NCBI GenBank assembly: GCA_030066475.1 | Contig: JASJBO010000267.1 | Span: forward strand, 1 to 12,536 | DNA length: 12,536 bases | Direction: 5' to 3' | Source of the DNA: Myxococcota bacterium | Lineage (GTDB): Bacteria; Myxococcota_A; UBA9160; PR03 | Shown here: positions 7,107 through 12,536 of the stretch, piece after piece | Position numbering within the stretch: the stretch's first letter is position 1 | How the letters are laid out: each line of letters starts with the position of its first letter | Translations under genes and position numbers: made by a program | Notes under the pieces: model-generated | Seen by the model: only the letters and a program-made list of their open reading frames with translations | What the model was told of the DNA's origin: nothing | Database searches by the model: none

Positions 7107-7562
7107 ATGACGGTTCCCAGCATCTTCCGCGGCCACCCCGTCCGCGCGCGCCATCCCTTCTGGACGGCCAGCCCGATGGAGCAGCTCTTCGAGGACGTGT
7201 TTCGGGGCTTCGACGCGCCGCTCGCGGCGCAGGGCTTCGAGCCCGCCATCGACGTCGAGGAGGACGAGAACGAGATCCGCGTCACGGCGGAGCTGCCGGG
7301 CCTCGAGGAGAAGGACTTCTCGGTGGAGGTCGACGGCGACGTGCTCAAGCTCTCGGGCGAGAAGCGGAGCGAGCGCGACGAACAGGGCAAGGGCTGGCAC
7401 CGCACCGAGCGCGGCTTCGGCCGCTTCCAGCGGGCCTTCCGATTCTCCTCGGACGTCGACGCCACCAAGGTGTCCGCCAGCTTCAAGAACGGTGTCCTGG
7501 TCATCGCGCTGCCGAAGGCCGAGTCGGCCAAGCCGCGCGAGATCCCGGTCACCAGCGCCTGA
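7107..7562 (+). CDS. hsp20: Hsp20 / alpha-crystallin small heat-shock protein
   Basis: ATP-independent holdase that binds unfolding proteins and passes them to the Hsp70/Hsp100 system in the cytoplasm; 151 residues. Residues 1-45 form the variable N-arm. About 47-137 are the alpha-crystallin domain: PAIDVEEDENEIRVTAELPGL (46-66), LSGEKRSE (82-89), FGRFQRAF (104-111) and the family signature NGVLVIALPK (128-137). The C-terminal IPV (146-148) is the I/V-x-I/V motif used for oligomer assembly. The start is secure: AAGGAGG at 7094-7100 lies 6 nt before the ATG. A heat-shock-like promoter lies 78-104 nt upstream, and a 15-bp perfect hairpin begins 48 nt after the stop. Confidence 0.95.
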   Translation: MTVPSIFRGHPVRARHPFWTASPMEQLFEDVFRGFDAPLAAQGFEPAIDVEEDENEIRVTAELPGLEEKDFSVEVDGDVLKLSGEKRSERDEQGKGWHRTERGFGRFQRAFRFSSDVDATKVSASFKNGVLVIALPKAESAKPREIPVTSA

Positions 7563-7609
7563 TCCGGCCCGGCGAGAGGTTCCCCTCCCCCAACCCCAGG
7601 CCAGACCCC

Positions 7610-7649
7610 GAGGCCGGCGCCGCGTGCCGCGGCGCCGGCCTCCCCCTTT
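7610..7649. terminator. Perfect 15-bp hairpin between convergent genes
   Basis: GAGGCCGGCGCCGCG (7610-7624) pairs perfectly with its complement at 7628-7642 around a 3-nt loop. On the plus strand it is followed by a C-run and TTT, a weak tail. It sits between hsp20 (ends 7562) and the convergent gene ending at 7655, so it can serve both strands, with a better tail for hsp20. Confidence 0.65.
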
Positions 7650-7654
7650 GCGTC

Positions 7655-8110
7655 TCACCCGTAGAAGACCCAGCCGAAGAACGTGCGGACCAGCGCTCGC
7701 TCGAAGTGGCGACGGGCCACGTCGTGCCGGTGGCGCAGGTGGTGGCGAAACGCGCGGCGATCCTCGAAGCGGTGGCGGCACGCCACGCAGTAGTAGTCGC
7801 CGTGGTACGTCACGGGGACCCCGCGGTGTCGCATCCAGCGCAGCTCGCGCCGGATCTGTCTCCGCAGCCAGGGGGGCGCGTGCTCGGCCAGCCAGTGACG
7901 ACGGTGCATGTGGCGCCGGCCATGGCGACGGTGCGCGTGATCGCGCTCGTGTCGCGACTCGACGCCGCGCTCGACGCGCGCCCGGTCCCGGTTCCCGCGG
8001 CGCTCGCCGCGCTCGTCGTGCGCCGCTGCGGGCGCCGCGGCGCTCGTCAATGCCAGCGCCCCGATCAGGAGCGCGCCTCCCAGCCGCTTGCGGTTGCTTC
8101 TCGCGTGCAT
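7655..8110 (-). CDS. Exported His/Arg-rich protein with a C2H2 zinc-finger pattern
   Basis: A 151-residue protein I do not recognise as a named family. Residues 1-30 are a clear Sec signal peptide: basic n-region RSNRKR, hydrophobic GGALLIGALAL, and an AxA site ending APAAA before His31. The mature part is very rich in Arg and His (residues 31-75). At 106-129 it fits the classical C2H2 finger exactly: aromatic Tyr106, Cys108-x2-Cys111, Phe115, hydrophobic Phe121, His124-x4-His129. A short hydrophobic end (FFGWVFYG) follows. Metal binding or periplasmic zinc buffering is inference only; a nucleic-acid role is odd for an exported protein. The start is supported by the signal peptide and by AGGGGAG 7 nt upstream of the ATG on the minus strand. 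Codon third positions are GC-rich as in neighbours. It converges on hsp20 and lies upstream of no other minus-strand gene here. Confidence 0.7.
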   Translation of the reverse strand: MHARSNRKRLGGALLIGALALTSAAAPAAAHDERGERRGNRDRARVERGVESRHERDHAHRRHGRRHMHRRHWLAEHAPPWLRRQIRRELRWMRHRGVPVTYHGDYYCVACRHRFEDRRAFRHHLRHRHDVARRHFERALVRTFFGWVFYG

Positions 8111-8366
8111 GTCCTCACTCCCCTGTCGTGACCCCGCTCACCGGGTGTCACGCCGACTTCGACGCCCGTGCGCGAGTCCTATTCGCGGCGCCGACACGCC
8201 CGCGCGTCGGCGGGCGCTTGCGCCGGGATCTGCCGGTGTTGGAGCGCGCGCGACAACGGCTCGGAGACGGCGCGACGTAGGCGAGCGAAGTCCTTTCGGC
8301 TAGCCTCGGCCGACCGCTCGGTCGACGCACCGGCGCTCACCCGGGGACCTCGATGGAGGGAATGCG
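8111..8366. promoter_or_regulatory. Divergent intergenic region with repeat-like and -10-like motifs
   Basis: This 256-nt gap separates the zinc-finger gene (minus) from the acyl-CoA dehydrogenase remnant and bolA (plus). For the minus strand, TAGGAC (complement of 8176-8181) resembles the TAGGAT seen before the hydrolase gene. For the plus strand, AGGCGAGCGAAGTC at 8279-8292 is an exact 14-base match to the aguA repeat, followed by TAGCCT at 8301-8306. No convincing -35 partners are seen, and no ORF with coding character. Confidence 0.3.
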
Positions 8367-8540
8367 ATGACTTTCGGCTTCACCGAAGAGCACGAGGCCG
8401 CCCTGCGCACCACGGTCGAGTACGCGAAGGAGCGCGAGCAGTTCGGCGAGCGCATCGGCCGCTTCCAGGGCGTGAAGCACCCGCTGGCCGAGATGTACGT
8501 GGACGTCGAGAGCTTCCGCTCGCTGCTCTACAACGACTGA
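8367..8540 (+). pseudogene. Acyl-CoA dehydrogenase remnant (57 codons), possibly a leader ORF for bolA
   Basis: The reading starts with ATG 8367, preceded by GGAGGG (8355-8360) at 6 nt, and ends at TGA 8538-8540. Residues 1-11 (MTFGFTEEHEA) look like the first residues of an acyl-CoA dehydrogenase. Residues from about 17 on (VEYAKEREQFGERIGRFQG, then VKHPLAEMYVDVESFRSLLYN) match the conserved C-terminal helical domain of that family, which normally lies over 200 residues further on. So the middle of the gene is missing in frame, and the end is cut by a stop after SLLYND. Full-length members are about 380 residues; no catalytic or FAD-binding capacity can remain. Its stop overlaps the bolA ATG (TGATG). 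It keeps a good ribosome site and an intact frame, so it may still be translated and feed ribosomes to bolA. The exact deletion junction (about residues 11-16) cannot be placed from this sequence alone. Confidence 0.75.
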
Positions 8541-8842
8541 TGCCGGAGCCCACGCCCGAGCAGAACGCCGAGCGCGCCGAGCGGATCGAGCGCCTGCTGC
8601 GCGAGCAGCTCGACGCCGTGCACGTGGCGATCGAGGACGAGAGCCACCTGCACGCCGGCCACGCGGGCGCGCGCGGCGGCGGCGGTCACTTCCGCGCGCT
8701 GGTGGTCTCGCCGCGCTTCGAGGGGCTCGGCCTGGTCGAGGCCCAGCGACTGGTCTACCAGGCGCTCGGCGACATGATGGGCGGCGAGATCCACGCCCTC
8801 GCCGTCCGGACGCTCACCCCCGACCGCTGGCGGGAGTCCTAA
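8540..8842 (+). CDS. bolA: BolA family protein
   Basis: BolA-type protein of 100 residues. BolA proteins pair with monothiol glutaredoxins around a [2Fe-2S] cluster and affect iron trafficking and envelope or stress responses. Seen: helix ERIERLLREQL (15-25), the family run EDESHLHAGHAGARGGGGHF (32-51), VVSPRFEGLGLVEAQRLVYQAL (55-76) and the C-terminal EIHALAVRTLTP (83-94) with the invariant His85. There is no Shine-Dalgarno directly before the ATG. Instead the start overlaps the stop of the acyl-CoA dehydrogenase remnant (TGATG), so translation probably depends on coupling to that short frame. The 3' end overlaps the convergent DHH gene by 4 nt. No glutaredoxin gene is in view. Confidence 0.93.
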   Translation: MPEPTPEQNAERAERIERLLREQLDAVHVAIEDESHLHAGHAGARGGGGHFRALVVSPRFEGLGLVEAQRLVYQALGDMMGGEIHALAVRTLTPDRWRES

Positions 8843-9690
8843 GCGAAGCGCTCCAGCCATACGGGCAGGGTCACGTTGAAGCCCGCGGCGTTGCGGTGGC
8901 CGCCGCCGCCGAGCTCGGCGGCGATTCGCGCCACGTCGAAGTCGCCGATCGAGTAGATCGAGACGTCGACGCGACGCCCCTGGATCCGGTAGACGACGCC
9001 GCACGGCTGCCCGTAGGCCGACCGCTTGGCGAGCTCGTGGCCGATCATGCTGCGGTTGAACACGGCGTTCACCGCCTCGATCCGCAGCGTGCCGATCCCG
9101 ATCGGATGGGCGTTCTGGAGGGCGCGCTCGACCTCGATGCGCTGGGCGCGCACGATCGGGTCGCCCTGCTCCGCGAGTCGCTGGACGCCCCCGGCGGCGA
9201 GGCCGTCCCACACCTCGAAGCTGCGCGGGTAGGAGTTGAGCGCGGCATTCACCGCCTCGGAGCGCGGCAGCTTCCAGTGCCACAGGTCCATGTCCTGGAC
9301 GTACCGGAGGATCTCGGGCACCTCCTCGTCCGGATGGAAGTGCCGCCAGGACAGCACCGCGCCGGAGCGGGACAGGTCGAAGTGGATGCGATGACCGTCC
9401 GCCGCCAGGGCGTTGCCGACGCGCGGGTCGGACTCGAAGCGCTCGAGCGCGGTCACGTGGTGGTCGAGCACCGTCACCTGGTTGGCCAGCTCGGCGAGCT
9501 TGCGCAGCGGACCGTTGGGCGGGGCGATGTCGACGAACACCACGTCGGCGCCCTCGAAGGCGCGCGCATCGAGCGGGTCCTCGTGGCCGCGGGGGCGGTA
9601 TTCTCCCGACTCGCCCCAGGCCTTCCACACCGCCCAGGCGGCGCCGAAGCCGTCGGGACAACCGGCGTGGTAGAAGCAGACCCGTCGCAT
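8839..9690 (-). CDS. DHH/DHHA1-family phosphoesterase
   Basis: A 283-residue cytoplasmic metal-dependent phosphoesterase of the DHH superfamily (the NrnA-, GdpP- and RecJ-like group). Seen in order: CPDGFGAAWA with Asp13 (motif I), VFVDIAPP with Asp54 (motif II), VLDHH with the DHH triad at 76-78 (motif III), and the C-terminal DHHA1 substrate-binding signature GGGGHRNAAGF at 261-271. No CBS, PAS or membrane segment is present, so it resembles a short stand-alone oligonucleotide or phosphate-ester hydrolase; the substrate is not evident. The ATG at 9690 must be the start: an in-frame TAA lies four codons upstream with no start codon between. No Shine-Dalgarno precedes it. The stop overlaps bolA by 4 nt, and the start is only 17 nt from the divergent CYTH gene. 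Confidence 0.88.
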   Translation of the reverse strand: MRRVCFYHAGCPDGFGAAWAVWKAWGESGEYRPRGHEDPLDARAFEGADVVFVDIAPPNGPLRKLAELANQVTVLDHHVTALERFESDPRVGNALAADGHRIHFDLSRSGAVLSWRHFHPDEEVPEILRYVQDMDLWHWKLPRSEAVNAALNSYPRSFEVWDGLAAGGVQRLAEQGDPIVRAQRIEVERALQNAHPIGIGTLRIEAVNAVFNRSMIGHELAKRSAYGQPCGVVYRIQGRRVDVSIYSIGDFDVARIAAELGGGGHRNAAGFNVTLPVWLERFA

Positions 9691-9707
9691 GGAAGGGGGA
9701 CGTTAGC

Positions 9708-10175
9708 ATGCCGGTCGAGCGAGAGATCCGCTTCCGTGTCACCGAGGGCGAGCCCCCCGTCGGCGGGCGGCGCATGGAGCAGGGCTACTTCCTGCGCGGC
9801 CGCACCACCGCACGGGTGCGCGTGGCGGAGGGGAAGGGGGCGCGCGTCACGGTGAAGACGCCGCGCGACGACGGGCGCGCCGAATGGGAGTGGCCGGTGC
9901 CGCGGTGGCTCGGGCGGCTGCTGCTGAGGCTGCCGCTGCCGCGCGTCGTGAAGACGCGCCGCGAAGAGGGACGCCTCGAGGTCGACACCCTGTGGTGGCC
10001 GCCCGACGTCGTGCTGTGCGAGCTCGAGCTGGGCGAGGGGGAGGGGCCCGACCTGCGCGACGTGCCCGCGCGGCGGGCCTTCATGGAGGCCCACCGGCCG
10101 GGCTGGGTGCAGGCCTGGCACGACGTGACGGACGACCCGGACTACACGAACGCCCGCCTGGCGCGGCGGCGCTGA
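9708..10175 (+). CDS. CYTH-domain protein (triphosphate tunnel metalloenzyme fold)
   Basis: A 155-residue single-domain CYTH protein. The N-terminal signature EREIR (4-8) fits ExExK with Arg in place of Lys. Further tunnel-type residues appear in the usual order: Arg36 and Arg38 (ARVRV), Lys50 (VTVK), Glu59/Glu61, Lys82 and Arg84 (VKTRR), Asp93 (LEVDTLWW), and Glu105/Glu107 (LCELEL). Family members hydrolyse inorganic triphosphate or thiamine triphosphate, or act as class IV adenylate cyclases; short bacterial ones are mostly triphosphatases. The specific activity here is not known. The long purine stretch GGAAGGGGG (9691-9699) lies 8 nt before the ATG as ribosome site. It is divergent from the DHH gene and convergent with prc. 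Confidence 0.83.
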   Translation: MPVEREIRFRVTEGEPPVGGRRMEQGYFLRGRTTARVRVAEGKGARVTVKTPRDDGRAEWEWPVPRWLGRLLLRLPLPRVVKTRREEGRLEVDTLWWPPDVVLCELELGEGEGPDLRDVPARRAFMEAHRPGWVQAWHDVTDDPDYTNARLARRR

Positions 10176-10177
10176 CC

Positions 10178-10196
10178 CGGCCGGCCGGGCCGGCCG
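10178..10196. terminator. GC-only hairpin between convergent CYTH and prc genes
   Basis: CGGCCGGC (10178-10185) pairs with GCCGGCCG (10189-10196) around a 3-nt loop, filling the 21-nt gap between the two stop codons. It has no T-run on either strand, so termination is plausible from position rather than shown. Confidence 0.4.
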
Positions 10197-12305
10197 CTAG
10201 TTCATTGCCACCTGCGACTGCGACGCGATCAGATCGGCCAGGATCTGGAGCGCCTCGCGCGCCTGCGGCGTCAGCTCGTCCTCGTCCGGCTTCTCGGCGG
10301 CGGCGTGGACGTCCGGCGGCGTGACCATCGCGGAGGCCCCGTCGACCGCGCCGGTCGCCTTCGCCCCTGCCGGGTCCGCGCCGGGTGTCGCGGCCTCCGT
10401 GCCCGACTCGGGGTCGTTCTGGTCGCCCGCCTCGTCGCCGCCGCCGTTGCGGGCGCGCTCGAGCAGGTCGGCCACGCGCACCACCCCCTCGTTCTCGAGC
10501 GCCTCGGCCAGGAGCTTCGCGACCTCGGCGAAGTCGTCGCTGGCGCCGACCCGTGCGGCCGAGCGCTCGCGCAGCGAGTCGACCGTGCCGGTCTGGATCT
10601 CGGCCCAGCCGTCCTTCTTGCCGGCCTTCGGGTCGGGCTTCATGTAGCGCGGGATGGAGCGCTCGGGGAGCGCGTACTTCTGGTTCACCTCGCCGAAGTC
10701 GTCGCGCGCGGTCAGCGACGGCAGGACGATGTCGGCCGACACGCCCTTGCGCTGGGTCGAATCGCCACCGGGCCGGTAGAAGAGCGCGGTGGTGAGCTTG
10801 AGCGCGCCGAGGCCGGTCGGGAGGGGCGCCACCGTCTGCACGCTGCCCTTGCCGAAGGTGTGGTCGTCTCCCACGATCAGACCGCGCCGGTAGTCCTTGA
10901 TCGCGCCGGCCAGGATCTCGCCCGCGGACGCGGTCACGCGCGAGGTGAGCACCACCAGCGGTCCGTCGTAGACCAGGTCGTCGTCCGGGTCGCGCAGCAC
11001 CTGCACCCGGTCCTGCCCGTCGCCGACCGCCACGATCCCGCCCGAGCCGAGGAACAGGCCGGTGATGCTGACGGCGTACTCGAGCAGCCCGCCCCCGTTG
11101 CGCGACAGGTCGAGCAGCAGCCCGTCCGCCTCGGCCTCCTTCACCTCGCGCAGCAGCTTCTGCACGTCCTCGGAGGCCTGCCGGTTCGCCGGGTTCTTGT
11201 CGCCGTAGAAGGACGGCAGGTCGATCACCGCGAGCTTCAGGGTGCGGTCGCCGACCTCGACCTCCTCGAAGCGCAGCTTCGCCGCCTGCTGCTCGAGGTT
11301 GATCTTGGCCCGCACCAGGCTCAGGTTGAAGCGCTCGGTCTTGGACCCCTGGCGCAGGATCGAGAGCCGCACCACCGAGTCCTTCTTGCCGCGGATCATC
11401 CCGACCACGTCGCGCAGGTTCATGTCGATCACGTCGACCAGCTCGCCGTCCTGGCCCTGGCCGACCGCGATGATCTTGTCCTTGGGCTCGAGCTTGCCGT
11501 CGCGGTCCGCGGCCCCGCCCGGCACCACCTCCTCGACCACCGTGTAGCCGTCGCGCGAGGAGAGCACGGCGCCGATGCCCTCGAGCGACAGCCCCATGTG
11601 GATGCGGAAGTCCTCGAAGTTGTCGGCCGACAGGTAGTCCGAGTGGGGATCGAGCGAGTTCGAGAAGGCGTCGAGGAAGCGCGCGTACACGTCCTCGGGC
11701 TCCATCTCCTCCGCGCGCTTCGTCATCAGCTCGTAGCGGTGGATCAGCTTCTGCTTGGCCTCGTCCAGCTCGGTGTCGTTGCTGACGTAGTTCGACATCT
11801 GGAAGTGGATCAGCCGCCGGTACAGCTCGAGCTGCTGCTCGGTGGTGCGCGGGAAGCCGCGCTCCTCGGGATCGAGCTCGAGCTCCACCTCCGGGTCGAT
11901 CGCGTAGTCCTCGCGCGAGACGTAGTCCCGCACGAAGGCCTCCATGGCCCGGTAGCGGGCGATGGTGAGCTCGTGCATCTCGCGCAGCGACCGGCAGCCG
12001 TTCTGCTCGCCCAGGGCGGTGAAGACCTCGCGCATCCGGTCGCGCAGCTCGTCGGCGTCCTTCTCGAGCAGCAGCGCGCGCGCCGGATCGAGGCGCGCCA
12101 GGTGGGTCTCGGCGGCGCGGTCGCGCAGCTCGAGCGACAGCGCGCGATAGTGCACGTGGTTCTGCAGGAAGGCGCCGACCAGACGCGGGATCGTCTCGCA
12201 CTCGAGCTTGTCGTCGGCCCGCGCCGGCGCGCCGACCAGGCTCGCCGCCAGAACGAGAGCGGAGACTGCCGTGGTCGGGACCCGGAGGATACGGCGTCGC
12301 AGCAT
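10197..12305 (-). CDS. prc: Periplasmic tail-specific (C-terminal processing) protease Prc/Tsp, family S41A
   Basis: A 702-residue periplasmic serine protease that degrades or trims proteins from their C-termini; E. coli Prc is 682. Residues 1-30 are a Sec signal peptide (MLRRR, hydrophobic core, PARA before Asp31). About 31-235 match the helical N-terminal Tsp domain. The PDZ domain spans about 238-322 (GLSLEGIGAVL, DKIIAVGQG). The S41 core follows, with LLLDLSRNGGGLLEYAV (396-412), catalytic Ser460 in TASAGE and general-base Lys486 in FGKGSVQ. Ser-Lys spacing is 26 against 25 in E. coli (Ser430/Lys455). STQRKGVSADIVLPS (516-530) matches E. coli. Residues 619-675 are a low-complexity Gly/Ala/Asp/Glu/Pro tail before a last helix. 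The open frame extends upstream to 12503, but that part is Arg/Pro-rich and the signal peptide places the start at 12305. Nothing between these points looks coding. Confidence 0.93.
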   Translation of the reverse strand: MLRRRILRVPTTAVSALVLAASLVGAPARADDKLECETIPRLVGAFLQNHVHYRALSLELRDRAAETHLARLDPARALLLEKDADELRDRMREVFTALGEQNGCRSLREMHELTIARYRAMEAFVRDYVSREDYAIDPEVELELDPEERGFPRTTEQQLELYRRLIHFQMSNYVSNDTELDEAKQKLIHRYELMTKRAEEMEPEDVYARFLDAFSNSLDPHSDYLSADNFEDFRIHMGLSLEGIGAVLSSRDGYTVVEEVVPGGAADRDGKLEPKDKIIAVGQGQDGELVDVIDMNLRDVVGMIRGKKDSVVRLSILRQGSKTERFNLSLVRAKINLEQQAAKLRFEEVEVGDRTLKLAVIDLPSFYGDKNPANRQASEDVQKLLREVKEAEADGLLLDLSRNGGGLLEYAVSITGLFLGSGGIVAVGDGQDRVQVLRDPDDDLVYDGPLVVLTSRVTASAGEILAGAIKDYRRGLIVGDDHTFGKGSVQTVAPLPTGLGALKLTTALFYRPGGDSTQRKGVSADIVLPSLTARDDFGEVNQKYALPERSIPRYMKPDPKAGKKDGWAEIQTGTVDSLRERSAARVGASDDFAEVAKLLAEALENEGVVRVADLLERARNGGGDEAGDQNDPESGTEAATPGADPAGAKATGAVDGASAMVTPPDVHAAAEKPDEDELTPQAREALQILADLIASQSQVAMN

Positions 12306-12317
12306 CCTGCCAGCATA
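12306..12317 (-). promoter_or_regulatory. Possible leaderless promoter of prc (-10-like TATGCT)
   Basis: On the minus strand TATGCT (complement of 12312-12317) is followed by GGCAGG and then the ATG of prc. TATGCT matches TATAAT at four of six positions. Its distance to the ATG (6 nt) would put transcription start at or next to the start codon, giving a leaderless mRNA. The AGG beside the ATG is too close to act as a Shine-Dalgarno. No good -35 is seen 16-18 nt upstream. Confidence 0.35.
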
Positions 12318-12500
12318 ACGCACGGCCACACGGGGCCGGCACGCCGAGTCGGCCGGCTCGGCAGGTCGCCGGCAGGCGGGTCGCAGCACCCGGGCATCCG
12401 GTGCGTGGCCCGCGCGCGCCGACCGGACCACGGGCCGGCGCGCCGACCGGTCCCGGCGAGGCCGCCGGCGGGCGGCGCGCGGGCGGTGATAGGGTCTCGC
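12318..12500. other. Upstream region of prc, no gene seen
   Basis: Extremely GC-rich sequence full of CCGGC/GCCGG palindromes. It is open in several frames only because stop codons are rare at this composition; the translations are Arg/Pro-rich with no domain character. TAGGGT at 12490-12495 resembles the TAGGAT hexamer before the hydrolase gene and may be the -10 of a plus-strand gene starting right of the window. Confidence 0.35.
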
Positions 12501-12536
12501 CATTCCCCCGGAGGTCCCGACATTCCCCCGGAGGTC
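12501..12536 (+). repeat. 20-bp tandem duplication carrying a Shine-Dalgarno-like core, cut by window edge
   Basis: CATTCCCCCGGAGGTC occurs at 12501-12516 and again, identically, at 12521-12536, separated by CCGA, so the period is 20 bp. Each copy contains GGAGG. A further copy or a gene start may follow right of the window. Confidence 0.8.

Noticed and set aside
7004..8131. Long plus-strand frame running through hsp20 and opposite the zinc-finger gene
   Set aside because: It spans a perfect hairpin between genes and is out of frame with Hsp20; it is a composition artefact.
8168..8540. N-terminal extension of BolA by about 124 residues
   Set aside because: The frame is open but its translation is Arg/Ala-rich and unrelated to BolA. 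The family N-terminus begins at the ATG at 8540, and another frame holds the acyl-CoA dehydrogenase remnant.
12306..12503. 66-residue N-terminal extension of Prc
   Set aside because: The extension is Arg/Pro-rich and would bury the signal peptide. The Met at 12305 begins a standard Sec signal directly.

Overview
The window is about 12.5 kb of very GC-rich DNA. Genes are closely packed and codon third positions are almost always G or C. The gene set points to a Gram-negative bacterium: an Escherichia coli-like Prc/Tsp periplasmic protease, BolA, an FrdABCD-type respiratory complex and several Sec-exported proteins. The base composition and the large secreted hydrolase would fit a myxobacterial or other former 'Deltaproteobacteria' lineage. 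That placement is inference; there is no rRNA or other marker here to settle it.

Layout, left to right. (1) 1-870: the 3' part of an agmatine deiminase gene (aguA), entering from the left edge, with 3.4 copies of an in-frame 42-bp tandem repeat at its visible start. (2) 966-3542: a large exported alpha/beta-hydrolase-like protein with a GxSxG nucleophile elbow. (3) 3709-6972: a four-gene operon, frdA-frdB-frdC-frdD, with junctions of 1-nt overlap, 2-nt gap and 4-nt overlap. It encodes an E. coli-type (type D, haem-less two-anchor) quinol:fumarate reductase / succinate dehydrogenase. (4) 6989-7562: a strong hairpin whose loop holds the -35 of a heat-shock-like promoter, followed by an Hsp20 chaperone gene. 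(5) 7610-7642: a perfect 15-bp hairpin separating hsp20 from a convergent minus-strand gene (7655-8110) for an exported His/Arg-rich protein carrying a textbook C2H2 zinc-finger pattern. (6) 8367-8842: a 57-codon remnant of an acyl-CoA dehydrogenase gene whose stop overlaps the start of bolA (TGATG). (7) 8839-9690 minus: a DHH/DHHA1 phosphoesterase, overlapping bolA tail-to-tail by 4 nt and divergent from a CYTH-domain protein (9708-10175). (8) 10197-12305 minus: the periplasmic tail-specific protease Prc. (9) 12306-12536: an upstream region ending in a 20-bp tandem duplication at the right edge.

Functionally this is mostly core metabolism and envelope housekeeping: polyamine synthesis, a quinone-linked dicarboxylate oxidoreductase, protein quality control (Hsp20 in the cytoplasm, Prc in the periplasm), Fe-S trafficking (BolA) and nucleotide/phosphate hydrolysis (DHH, CYTH). 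No mobile element, CRISPR array, tRNA or rRNA was seen. The items most worth a second look are the minisatellite inside aguA and its relatives between genes, the secreted zinc-finger protein, the acyl-CoA dehydrogenase remnant coupled to bolA, the altered quinone pocket of the Frd anchors, and the superimposed terminator and heat-shock promoter.
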